Shown piece by piece: positions 7,030 through 13,886 of a stretch of 22,102 nt of DNA; position 1 is the first letter of the stretch, and each line of letters begins with the position of its first letter. Below the pieces are notes generated by a model, which was not told the origin of the DNA, did no database searches, and saw nothing but the letters and a program-made list of their open reading frames with translations. The position numbers and the translations under genes were made by a program. This DNA is from Actinomycetes bacterium (GTDB lineage: Bacteria; Actinomycetota; Thermoleophilia; Gaiellales; Gaiellaceae): NCBI GenBank assembly GCA_025350775.1, contig JANXXF010000363.1, positions 1 through 22,102 of the forward strand, given 5' to 3'.

Positions 7030-8049
7030 CTACACGCGCGGGGCCGCTCCCGCGATGCAGCCGGGCGGCGGCTCGGCGAGGAGCAGGATCTTGCCGATCG
7101 AGGCGCGGCTCTCCAGCAGCGCGTGGGCCTGGGCGGCCTCGGCGAGCGGGAAGCGGGCGCCGACGACGAGCCGCAGCCGCCCGTCGGCGAGCAGTCCCAG
7201 CACCGCCTCCGCGGCGGGGCGTAGCGCGTCGGGGCGGTGGCGCCGGTAGTGGCCACTGGAGTAGCCGACCACGGCGCGGTTGAGCGGGTGCAGCTGGTTG
7301 GAGAGCGCCTGGCCGGGCTCGCCCGAGGAGATGCCAAAGGCGACGAGGCGGCCGAACGGCGCCAGGTAGTCGAAGCCCCCGGTGAGCGTCGGGCCGGCGA
7401 TCGAGTCGAGGATGACATCGGCGCCCGCACCGGCCGTCAGCTCGTTGACGCGGGCGGCGACATCCTGCTCGCCGCGGACGATCACCTCGTGGCAGCCAGC
7501 GTCACGCGCGGCCTGTGCCTTGGCCGCAGCGCCGACGGTGCCGATCACGAGGCCGGCGCCGAGCAGCCGCGCGAGCTGGGAGGCCGTGGTGCCGACACCG
7601 CCGGCGGCGCTGTGCACGACCACCGTCTCGCCGGGCACGAGGCGGCCGGCCAGGGCAAGAACGTTGTACGCGGTGATACCGGCGATCGGGAACGCGGCGC
7701 CCGCCTCGGTGCTCACCGTGTCCGGCAGCGGCCAGACGAGGCTCGCCCTGGCGACGGCGAGCTCAGCATAGCCGCCACCACCCAGGCCGGCCGCGACCCG
7801 CTGCCCCACGCGCAACCCGCTGACGCCGGGCCCGAGCGCGGCGATCGTGCCACCGACGTCGAGGCCAGGGATCGTCGGCGGCGCCGCGCCCTGGTGGTAG
7901 CGCCCGACCCGCAGCAGCACGTCGGCGAAGTTCAGCGACGCCGCCTCGACGCGGACGAGCACCTCACCGTCGCCGGGTGCGGGGTCGGCCGCATCCTCGT
8001 ACGAGAGCACCTCCGGGCCGCCGTGGCGGGGAACGACGATCGCCTTCAT
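7030..8049 (-). CDS. Zinc-free NADPH:quinone oxidoreductase family (MDR)
   Basis: A medium-chain dehydrogenase/reductase of 339 residues. The quinone oxidoreductase signature SLNFADVLLRVGRY is at 38-51, and the nucleotide-binding AAGGVGTTASQLARL begins at 148. The catalytic zinc cysteine/histidine ligands and the structural-zinc cysteine lobe of alcohol dehydrogenases are missing, placing it with the QOR/zeta-crystallin branch that reduces quinones or alpha,beta-unsaturated carbonyls using NADPH. The last ~10 residues (PPGCIAGAAPRV) are a short extra tail. The gene starts 50 bp after folE and ends 12 bp before the formamidase gene, all on the - strand. The substrate is unknown. Confidence 0.87.
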   Translation of the reverse strand: MKAIVVPRHGGPEVLSYEDAADPAPGDGEVLVRVEAASLNFADVLLRVGRYHQGAAPPTIPGLDVGGTIAALGPGVSGLRVGQRVAAGLGGGGYAELAVARASLVWPLPDTVSTEAGAAFPIAGITAYNVLALAGRLVPGETVVVHSAAGGVGTTASQLARLLGAGLVIGTVGAAAKAQAARDAGCHEVIVRGEQDVAARVNELTAGAGADVILDSIAGPTLTGGFDYLAPFGRLVAFGISSGEPGQALSNQLHPLNRAVVGYSSGHYRRHRPDALRPAAEAVLGLLADGRLRLVVGARFPLAEAAQAHALLESRASIGKILLLAEPPPGCIAGAAPRV

Positions 8050-8099
8050 GCCGCGATTGTCGCCGACCGGGGCGCGCGCCGCCAGTAGCGCCGGGGCGG

Positions 8100-8744
8100 C
8101 TAGCGGCCGAGCGAGCGCATCGTCAGCGCGTCCATGAACTCCTGGCGCGTGCGCTGGTCATCACGGAAGTCGCCGAGCATCGACATCGTCGTCGTCATCG
8201 CGCCCTGCTTCTCGACCCCACGCATGACCATGCACATGTGCTGAGCCTCGATCACAACGCCGACGCCCTTCGGCGCGAGCAGGCCCATCACGGCGGTGGC
8301 GATCTGGCCGGTCAGCCGCTCCTGCACCTGCAGCCGCCGCGCGAACATGTCGGTGATGCGCGCGAACTTCGAGATGCCGATGATCTTGCGGTCGGGGATG
8401 TAGCCGATGTGGGCGCGGCCGAAGAACGGCAGGAGATGGTGCTCGCAGAGCGAGGAGAACTCGATGTCGCGCACGATCACCATCTGCGAGCTTTCGGACT
8501 CGAACAGCGCGCCGTTGGTGACCTGGGTCAGGTCGAGGCGGTAGCCCTCGGTCAGTTTCTCCCAGGCCTTGGCGGAGCGCAGCGGGGTCTTTAGCAGCCC
8601 CTCGCGCTGGGCGTCCTCGCCGAGCGCCTCGAGCAGCTCGCGCGTCAGCTCGGCGATGCGGGCCTGCCGCTGCAACGCGACGGCGCCGCCGACGGCTACC
8701 TCGTCCTCGTTCTGCACTGTCTCGTCGATCTCCACGTCGCTCAC
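8100..8744 (-). CDS. folE: GTP cyclohydrolase I
   Basis: Converts GTP to 7,8-dihydroneopterin triphosphate, the first step of tetrahydrofolate and pterin synthesis; cytoplasmic homodecamer. The 214-residue protein has the zinc ligands Cys100 and His103 in SLCEHHLLPFFGRAHIGY and Cys171 in EAQHMCMVMRGV, each offset by exactly 10 from E. coli FolE Cys110/His113/Cys181. RDIEFSSLCEHH and GLLKTPLRSAKAWEKLTEGY are also typical. It starts at GTG 8744 with an AGAGGG site just upstream. The N-terminal ~20 residues are acidic and probably disordered. It lies 29 bp after the SDR gene in a - strand run, where the usual folate neighbours (folP, folB, folK, ftsH) are not seen. Its main neighbour is a reductase that may act on pterins. 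Confidence 0.96.
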   Translation of the reverse strand: MSDVEIDETVQNEDEVAVGGAVALQRQARIAELTRELLEALGEDAQREGLLKTPLRSAKAWEKLTEGYRLDLTQVTNGALFESESSQMVIVRDIEFSSLCEHHLLPFFGRAHIGYIPDRKIIGISKFARITDMFARRLQVQERLTGQIATAVMGLLAPKGVGVVIEAQHMCMVMRGVEKQGAMTTTMSMLGDFRDDQRTRQEFMDALTMRSLGR

Positions 8745-8773
8745 GACCCTCTTCGTTCGTTTGGGTGCTTCCG

Positions 8774-9487
8774 CTACAGGTTCCAGCCGCCTGCAACCTC
8801 GACGACCTGCCCGGTCACGTACGCGGACTGCTCCGCTGCCAGGAAGACTACAGATCTGGACACTTCCTCGACAAGTCCTACCCGCCCGGCCGGAACCTCA
8901 CGGGTCGGCTGCGTCAGCGAGTTCTCGATCACACCGGGCGCGACGACGTTTGCCGTGATGCCGTGGGCCGCCTCGGCGCGGGCGATCGACCGGGTCAAGA
9001 TGATCACACCGGTCTTCGCGATCGCGTAGGCCACGAGGTTCGGGCGGGCCACGAGCTGCTGCGCTCCGGCGTAGCCGAGGTTGACGATCCGCCCGTAGCC
9101 CTGCGCCCGCATCAGCGGCAGCGCCGCCTGGCAGGTGGCGAAGGTCGCCGACAGGTTCGACTCCAGCATGTCGTCCCACTGCGCGTCGGTGAGCTCGTCG
9201 AAGGGCGTGAAGACGTAGTTGCCGACGTTATTGACGAGAACGTCGAGGCGGCCGAGCCGGGCCTGCGCGTCCGTCACGAGCCGGCGGGCGGCGGAGCGGT
9301 CGGAGAGATCGGCCTGCAGCGCGACAGCCTCGACACCCAACGCGGCGGCCTCGACGCAGACGGCCTCGGCTTCCGCGCGCGAGCTGCGGTAGTGGACGGC
9401 GACGTCGTGGCCGGCCGCCGCCAGTGCCAGCGCGATGCCGCGGCCGATGCCGCGCGCCGCGCCAGTGACGAGTGCCGCCCGCCTCAC
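8774..9487 (-). CDS. Short-chain dehydrogenase/reductase, pteridine-reductase-like, without catalytic Ser
   Basis: A 237-residue NAD(P)H-dependent reductase. It has TGAARGIG at 8-15, HYRSSRAEAE at 32-41 (the Arg favours NADPH), QADLSD at 58-63, NNVG at 86-89, Asn111, and the active-site pair Tyr154/Lys158 in YAIAK. The usual catalytic Ser in NxxS is replaced: NLGY at 136-139 puts a Tyr there. HYxxSxAEA, QADLS and loss of the Ser recall pteridine reductase PTR1, in which an Asp replaces the Ser, so a dihydropteridine reductase next to folE is an attractive inference. The GTG start at 9487 overlaps the stop of the upstream gene in a GTGA, implying translational coupling; the same frame stays open further upstream, but that part overlaps the upstream gene and has no SDR features. 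Other SDR functions remain possible. Confidence 0.85.
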   Translation of the reverse strand: MRRAALVTGAARGIGRGIALALAAAGHDVAVHYRSSRAEAEAVCVEAAALGVEAVALQADLSDRSAARRLVTDAQARLGRLDVLVNNVGNYVFTPFDELTDAQWDDMLESNLSATFATCQAALPLMRAQGYGRIVNLGYAGAQQLVARPNLVAYAIAKTGVIILTRSIARAEAAHGITANVVAPGVIENSLTQPTREVPAGRVGLVEEVSRSVVFLAAEQSAYVTGQVVEVAGGWNL

Positions 9488-10347
9488 CGCTCCACCTCGC
9501 GCACCCGCAGCGCCCGGCGCACCCGCAGCGCCCGGCGCACCCGCAGCTCGCGGCGCGCGTACAGCAGCGGCACCGTCGCCGCGCAGCCGACGACGCACCA
9601 CAGCCACGCGGCGGGCGAGCCGAGCGCGAGACACAGACCGAGCACCACAAGCTGGGTGGAGAGGCCGAAGTTCACGAGAACCGCGAGGGTACCGGCGTCG
9701 TGGTAGGCCGCGCTGGCCGCCGCCCGCCGCCCCGGCTCCTCGACCTCCTGCAGCAGCCGCGCCAGGCGGGCCTCCGCGATACGCGCAACGAGTCGGTCCT
9801 GCGGGCCGAGCACGCGGTCGTAGGCGCGCGCGAGCGCCCGGGTGAGCGCGCCCTCCTCGGCCGGTGTCGGCGGCGTCTCGCCGCGCTCGCGCCGGTACAG
9901 CCCCTCCAGGCCGAAGTCCACGCTGAGCACCGCCATCAGCAGCGGGAAGCACGCCGCGGCCAATGCGGCCTCCCACGTCGTGTCGACGCGCAGCGCGATC
10001 GCAGCGAACAGCGCCGCGTTGACGAGCAGGTCGCACTCGGTGTCGAGGTAGCGGCCCAGCTCGGAGATCCGCCCCGCCGCCCGCGCCAGCTGACCGTCCG
10101 CGTTGTCGAGCACGGTCTTCACCTGCAGTGCGACCGCAGCCTCCCAGTACCGCCCCTCGGCGAGCAGCACGGCCCCGCCGACGCCCACGCCGAAGTGCGA
10201 CAGCACCACCGTGGTCGGCGCCACGCGCAGCGGCAGCAGGACGAGCACCACAAGGTGCGCGACCGGCCTGAACAGCCACTCGCAGAGAAACTCGGTGGTC
10301 GGCCGGCCCTTGCGTGACCGGTGAAACGTGGCGAGAACCCCCTGCAC
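9484..10347 (-). CDS. CDP-alcohol phosphatidyltransferase family membrane protein
   Basis: Transfers a phosphatidyl (or related phospho-alcohol) group from a CDP-alcohol to an acceptor alcohol at the membrane. The full family motif D-x2-DG-x2-AR-x8-G-x3-D-x3-D is present: Asp81, Asp84-Gly85, Ala88-Arg89, Gly98, Asp102 and Asp106. Hydrophobic segments lie at about 28-65, 105-145 and 220-265, with a charged cytoplasmic loop between. At 287 residues it is longer than PgsA/PssA (~180-220); the extra length is the charged central loop and an Arg-rich tail made of a six-residue repeat. The acceptor (inositol, glycerol phosphate, other) cannot be told. It starts at GTG 10347, divergent from the DUF1918 gene, and is coupled to the SDR gene through a GTGA overlap. 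It heads the - strand run. Confidence 0.85.
   Translation of the reverse strand: MQGVLATFHRSRKGRPTTEFLCEWLFRPVAHLVVLVLLPLRVAPTTVVLSHFGVGVGGAVLLAEGRYWEAAVALQVKTVLDNADGQLARAAGRISELGRYLDTECDLLVNAALFAAIALRVDTTWEAALAAACFPLLMAVLSVDFGLEGLYRRERGETPPTPAEEGALTRALARAYDRVLGPQDRLVARIAEARLARLLQEVEEPGRRAAASAAYHDAGTLAVLVNFGLSTQLVVLGLCLALGSPAAWLWCVVGCAATVPLLYARRELRVRRALRVRRALRVREVER
9499..9552. repeat. Three tandem 18-bp units inside the CDP-alcohol transferase gene
   Basis: The unit GCGCACCCGCAGCGCCCG occurs twice exactly (9499-9516, 9517-9534) and a third time with two changes (9535-9552). As 18 bp is a multiple of three, it keeps the frame and codes for repeated RRALRV in the cytoplasmic tail. Confidence 0.9.
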
Positions 10348-10418
10348 GCCCGCGATCTTCGCGCACGCGAGGCCGGTGGCGCGGCAGGGACCCGGGTGCG
10401 GGCCGCCCGCCGGCGCGA

Positions 10419-10436
10419 ATCAGCGAGTCCGCTGAT
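10419..10436. promoter_or_regulatory. Inverted repeat in the divergent CDP-alcohol transferase/DUF1918 intergenic region
   Basis: ATCAGCG and CGCTGAT are perfect arms around AGTC. The element lies between two divergent starts (10347 and 10471) and could be an operator or a hairpin; nothing in the sequence decides between these. Confidence 0.35.
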
Positions 10437-10462
10437 GTGCGCGCGGGCCGGGAGCGCGCACA
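10436..10462 (+). promoter_or_regulatory. Nine-bp perfect hairpin just before the DUF1918 start
   Basis: TGTGCGCGC and GCGCGCACA pair perfectly around the purine-rich loop GGGCCGGGA. The right arm ends 8 bases before ATG 10471, so a transcript through it would fold directly at the ribosome binding area. Confidence 0.4.
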
Positions 10463-10470
10463 ATGGAGCC

Positions 10471-10692
10471 ATGATGACTACGCAGACGCTCTATCGCGCG
10501 AAGCCCGGCGACATCATCGAGATCCACGGGCACCGGGTCGGCGAGCATCCACGCCTGGGCGAGATCCTCGAGGTCCTCGGCGATCCCGGCCGCGAGCACT
10601 ATCGCGTGCGCTGGGAGGACGAGCACGAGGCGATCGTCTACCCCGCGGAGGACGCGATCGTGCGCCCGGGTCACACCTCCCGGAAGAAGTAG
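10471..10692 (+). CDS. DUF1918 domain protein
   Basis: A small soluble protein of 73 residues. The pattern AKPGDIIEIHGHRVGEHPRLGEILEVLG, then HYRVRWEDEHEAIVYPAEDAIVRPG, is that of DUF1918, a short beta-barrel-like domain frequent in actinobacteria and of unknown function (family knowledge). Two ATGs lie in tandem (10471 and 10474); a GGAG at 10465-10468 is better spaced for the second. The longer upstream extension of the frame has no family features and is not included. A diverged, internally deleted copy lies at 13887-14036, on the far side of the metal-resistance cassette. Confidence 0.85.
   Translation: MMTTQTLYRAKPGDIIEIHGHRVGEHPRLGEILEVLGDPGREHYRVRWEDEHEAIVYPAEDAIVRPGHTSRKK
10579..10692 (+). 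repeat. Direct repeat, left copy (DUF1918 3' half)
   Basis: This 114-bp stretch aligns without gaps to 13923-14036. By hand count about 95 of 114 bases agree (roughly 83%), and similarity continues weakly beyond the stop codon (TAGCGC...CTGGTTG-GGCC). Confidence 0.85.
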
Positions 10693-10802
10693 CGCCACTG
10701 GTTGTGGCCGGGCCTGCACGTCCGCGCCGTGCGAAGAGAGCATCCGCGGGTTCGTCCAGCGGTGCTGGCGGCAGCCGTGCGGTGAGCGTGGTGACGGTTT
10801 CG

Positions 10803-13238
10803 TCAGGCAGGGGGCTGGTCTGTGGGGTCGCAGCGGCGGTCGGCGTGGGGCGCTCCCGCTGGCTCCGAGCGGCGCGGCGCCGGCAGCAGCAGAGGTGCAG
10901 CACGCAGCGAACCGACGACGGGACGGCCGCGCACGAGGCGAAGCCCGTTGGCGACGACGATCAGGCTCGCACCGACGTCAGCGACGACAGCGCCCCACAG
11001 CGGCAGCGCACCGGCGGCAAGCACCGCTGCGGCCGCGAGCTTCGTACCCAGCGAAAAGGCGATGTTCTGGCGCACGATCCCCTTCGTCCAGCGCGCCAGA
11101 CCGATCAGGCCGGCGACCTTGCGGGGGTCATCGCCCATGATCGCGACATCGGCCGCCTCGATCGCGGTGTCGCTCCCGGCGGTGCCCATCGCTATGCCGA
11201 GGCTGGCGGCAGCAAGGGCAGGAGCGTCGTTGACGCCGTCGCCGACCATCGCGATATCCGGCCCCGCGGCGGTGATCGCGGCGGACTTGTCCTGCGGCAG
11301 CAGGCTTGCTCTGACCTCGTCGATCCCGACGCGCGCCGCGACCGCGGCGGCGGTCGTAGCGTTGTCGCCGGTCAGGAGCAGGATCGGAGCGATGCCCAGA
11401 CGGCGGAGCTCGGCGACCGCCTCGACCGCCTCCTCGCGCAGGGTGTCGGCGATGCCAATCAGCCCGACGGGCGCGCCGTCGCGGAAGACGACGACCGCGG
11501 TCTGCCCGAGGGCCCGCAAACGCGCCAGCCCGTCGACCACGACGGCGGGCAGGGCGCCGTCGACCAGACGCGGGTCCCCGATCGTCACGGTCGTTCCGTC
11601 GACGCTCCCGCGCGCTCCGAGGCCGGTGAGCGCCTCGAAGCCCGCGACCGGGCGGATCGCGAGGTCGCGCTCCGCGGCGGCGCGCACGATCGCTCGGGCA
11701 AGGGGGTGCTCGGAGCCCTGCTCGAGCGAGGCGGCAAGCGTCAGCAGGCCGCCTGCATCCCCGTCGAGCGGCTCGACCGCCGTCACCTTCGGCCGTCCCT
11801 CGGTCAACGTGCCGGTCTTGTCGAAGGCGACCGCCCGGATCGTCGCCGCCTGCTCGAGGTGGGCGCCTCCCTTGACGAGGACGCCCGCCGCCGAGGCGCG
11901 ACCGAGGGCGGAGACGATCGCCACGGGCGTCGAGATCACGAGCGCGCACGGGCAGGCGAGGATCAGCAGCGCGAGCGCGCTGTAGAACGACGTCGAGAAC
12001 GAGACGCCGAACAGGGGCGGCACCACGGCGACGAGTACGGCTGCCCCGACGACCGTGGGCGTGTACCAGCGGGCGAACGAGTCGACCCAGCGCTCGGACG
12101 GGGACTTGCGGGCCTGCGCTTCCGTGAGGAGCTTGCCGATGCGGTCGAGCGTCGTGTCGCCCGGGGCCGTCGTGGCCTCCACCAGCAGCAGCCCCTGGCC
12201 GTTGAGGGTGCCGGCGAACACGTCGTCGCCGGGTGCCTTGTCGACCGGGGTCGACTCGCCGGTGATCGGCGCCTGATCGATGGCCGACATTCCCTCGCGC
12301 AGGACACCGTCGACCGGCACCCGCTCGCCCGGTCGCACCACGACGAGATCGCCGACGACGACCTCCGCCACCGGCACGACGACCTCCTCGATGAGCGCAA
12401 ACGCGCCGTCTCCCTGTCTCCGCCGCACGCGCGCTGTCTCCGGCGTGAGCGAGATGAGCCCGGCCAGCTCGCGGCGAGCTCGGTCGACCGCCCGTCCCTC
12501 GAGCAGCTCCCCGATCGAGAAGAGAACGACGACGAGCGCAGCCTCCAGCCAGGCGCCGATGGCGGTAGCGCCGACGGCGGCGATCACCATCAGGAGATTG
12601 ATGCCGGGCCGGCGGGTAGCGACGAGCGCCGTCACTCCGGAGCGGGCGAGCGGCAAGCCGCCAACGAGGATCGCGGCGGTGTAGAGCGGCACCGTAGTGA
12701 TGCTCGAAGCGAAGTCGACGATGAGAGCGGCGCCGAGCAGCGCCGCCGCGAAGAGCGTGCTGCGCTCCCGCGTCGGCCAGGCGCGGAGCCCCGTGCGCTC
12801 CTCGCCGCTGCCGTCGATCCGGTAGCCGAGCCGACCAACCAGGCCGGCAATCCGGTCGAGGCCGACGACGCCCGGCTGGTACTCGACCCGCATCGTCGCC
12901 GCCGGGAAGCTGACGGCGACGTGCGTGACACCGCCGAGCCGCGAGACCGCCCGCTCGATCGTCTGCGCGCAATCGGCGCAGTCCATCCCCTCTACACGGC
13001 AGATGCGATGCGCGAACGCGCCCTCGAGATCGAGCCGGAGGTCGCGCGCCGCGTCGTCCAGGCAGTCGAGCGAGCAGAGATCCGGGTCGTAGCTGACCCG
13101 CACCGCCGCGCGGCCGGATACCGGCTCGACCTCGACGACCCCGCGGTGGTTCGCTAGGCCGAGCCGGAGCCGGTCGGCGCAGGCCGAGCAGTCGCCCGGC
13201 TCGAGAAGGGGTAGCTCGACGACCGCGGTCAGTGCCAT
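10803..13238 (-). CDS. Heavy-metal P1B-type ATPase (Zn/Cd/Pb exporter, CadA/ZntA-like)
   Basis: Exports soft divalent metal ions from the cytoplasm using ATP. The 811-residue protein carries two N-terminal HMA-like domains: one with CSAC at 17-20 and one with GMDCADC at 84-90. Extra cysteines at 55, 59 and 80 lie between the CxxC motifs. Membrane helices follow from about 161, then the actuator ITGES near 325, the metal site CPC at 429-431, the phosphorylated Asp473 in DKTGTLTEG, SEHPLA near 509, and GDGVNDAP near the C-terminus. CPC plus a late GDGVNDAPALAAASLGIAMG and the neighbouring ArsR regulator point to Zn/Cd/Pb rather than Cu. The C-terminal ~40 residues after the last helix are Arg/Pro-rich. 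The ATG follows the TAG of the truncated CDF frame with no spacing and no clear ribosome binding site, so translation is probably coupled. Confidence 0.93.
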   Translation of the reverse strand: MALTAVVELPLLEPGDCSACADRLRLGLANHRGVVEVEPVSGRAAVRVSYDPDLCSLDCLDDAARDLRLDLEGAFAHRICRVEGMDCADCAQTIERAVSRLGGVTHVAVSFPAATMRVEYQPGVVGLDRIAGLVGRLGYRIDGSGEERTGLRAWPTRERSTLFAAALLGAALIVDFASSITTVPLYTAAILVGGLPLARSGVTALVATRRPGINLLMVIAAVGATAIGAWLEAALVVVLFSIGELLEGRAVDRARRELAGLISLTPETARVRRRQGDGAFALIEEVVVPVAEVVVGDLVVVRPGERVPVDGVLREGMSAIDQAPITGESTPVDKAPGDDVFAGTLNGQGLLLVEATTAPGDTTLDRIGKLLTEAQARKSPSERWVDSFARWYTPTVVGAAVLVAVVPPLFGVSFSTSFYSALALLILACPCALVISTPVAIVSALGRASAAGVLVKGGAHLEQAATIRAVAFDKTGTLTEGRPKVTAVEPLDGDAGGLLTLAASLEQGSEHPLARAIVRAAAERDLAIRPVAGFEALTGLGARGSVDGTTVTIGDPRLVDGALPAVVVDGLARLRALGQTAVVVFRDGAPVGLIGIADTLREEAVEAVAELRRLGIAPILLLTGDNATTAAAVAARVGIDEVRASLLPQDKSAAITAAGPDIAMVGDGVNDAPALAAASLGIAMGTAGSDTAIEAADVAIMGDDPRKVAGLIGLARWTKGIVRQNIAFSLGTKLAAAAVLAAGALPLWGAVVADVGASLIVVANGLRLVRGRPVVGSLRAAPLLLPAPRRSEPAGAPHADRRCDPTDQPPA

Positions 13239-13403
13239 CTACACGACCACCGCGTCCGAGAGGAGCGCGAGCGACCCGACGGCCAGCCCGACCGCCACCG
13301 CCACGACCATGTACGTGGCGGTCAGCGAGAGCGCGATGAAAAGTGGACGCCTGTGTCGTCCCGCCGCGCTGATCGCGCTCGCGTGCTCGTGCCCGCCGCT
13401 CAT
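13239..13403 (-). pseudogene. Truncated CDF cation efflux protein (first 54 residues)
   Basis: The frame codes for MSGGHEHAS..., then LFIALSLTATYMVVAVAVGLAVGSLALLSDAVVV and stops. This matches the N-terminus of CzcD-type cation diffusion facilitators: a His-containing leader, transmembrane helix 1, and the GSLALLSDA entry to helix 2 that holds the first metal-binding Asp. Full CDF proteins have about 300 residues and six helices, so more than 80% is missing and no remainder is seen nearby. The start overlaps the ArsR stop as ATGA, and the TAG stop directly abuts the ATPase ATG. The tidy junctions suggest a deletion that joined the CDF start to the ATPase gene; it may now serve only as a coupling cistron. 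A functional small membrane peptide cannot be excluded. Confidence 0.75.
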
Positions 13404-13798
13404 CCGTGCGTCACGTGCTGCAACGCCACAGCGAGCAGGACGCGAATGTGGTTGTCGTCGAGCGTGTAGTAGACCTTGCGGCCCTGCTTGCGGTAGCGCA
13501 CCAGCCGTTGAGCGCGCAGCAAGCGCAGGTTGTGGGAGCACGCCGTCTGCGACAGCCCGGTCACCTCCGCCAGGTCGCACACGCAGAGCTCGTCCGCCTC
13601 GAGCAGGGCGGCGATCAGCCGTAGCCGGCCAGGGTCGGTGAGCAGCCGGAACGTCTCCGCCAGCTCGAGCGCCACGGCCTCGGGAAGCGCATTGCGCACC
13701 TGCTCGAGCCGGTCCGCTGCGACCCGATCCGCCTCGCAGGCCTCCGGCTGCGACTGCGAGGGCGATTGCGACTGCTCCGACACTGTTGATACCTTCAC
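13400..13798 (-). CDS. ArsR/SmtB-family metal-sensing repressor (CadC/SmtB-like)
   Basis: A winged-helix repressor of 132 residues that leaves DNA when it binds metal. ELCVCDLA at 70-77 gives the CxC of the alpha3 site, and Cys21 in the N-terminal arm could complete it as in CadC. The recognition helix GLSQTACSHNLRLLRAQRLV is at 81-100. At the C-terminus Asp115, His117, His128 and His131 have the same spacing as the SmtB alpha5 zinc ligands (D-x-H, +11, +3). Both site types thus appear present, fitting a Cd/Pb/Zn sensor. The GTG at 13798 lies inside the operator palindrome; a later in-frame GTG at 13783 would place the operator just upstream and is a real alternative start. The gene heads the operon ArsR - CDF remnant - ATPase. 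The Gln/Ser-rich arm (residues 8-18) is low complexity. Confidence 0.92.
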   Translation of the reverse strand: MKVSTVSEQSQSPSQSQPEACEADRVAADRLEQVRNALPEAVALELAETFRLLTDPGRLRLIAALLEADELCVCDLAEVTGLSQTACSHNLRLLRAQRLVRYRKQGRKVYYTLDDNHIRVLLAVALQHVTHG

Positions 13799-13813
13799 AG
13801 ACGTGAAGATATC
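13788..13813. promoter_or_regulatory. Probable ArsR operator
   Basis: GATACCTTCAC (13788-13798) and GTGAAGATATC (13803-13813) form an inverted repeat with 10 of 11 positions paired and a four-base spacer. Long AT-containing palindromes in the promoter are the usual SmtB/ArsR operators. It covers the GTG 13798 start, so bound repressor would block the first bases of the gene and probably its transcription start. Confidence 0.7.
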
Positions 13814-13886
13814 ACAGCGGTGTTCGCTCGACTGCCCTCGAGCTCACCTTCCGGGTCGGGGGACGGCGCCACCACTCGATCGAGCG

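Noticed and set aside
6025..7224. Long open frame on the + strand opposite the formamidase and quinone oxidoreductase genes
   Set aside because: It is Arg/Asp/Ala-rich with no domain and lies wholly antisense to two well-supported genes; GC-rich codon use keeps such frames open.
9485..10366. N-terminal extension of the SDR frame up to 10366
   Set aside because: This part is a shifted reading of the CDP-alcohol transferase gene with low-complexity Arg/Ala/Gly content; the SDR fold starts at GTG 9487.
10314..13157. 947-codon + strand frame across the metal ATPase region
   Set aside because: It is antisense to the P-type ATPase, composed mostly of Arg, Asp and Gly without motifs, and runs through the DUF1918 gene in another frame.
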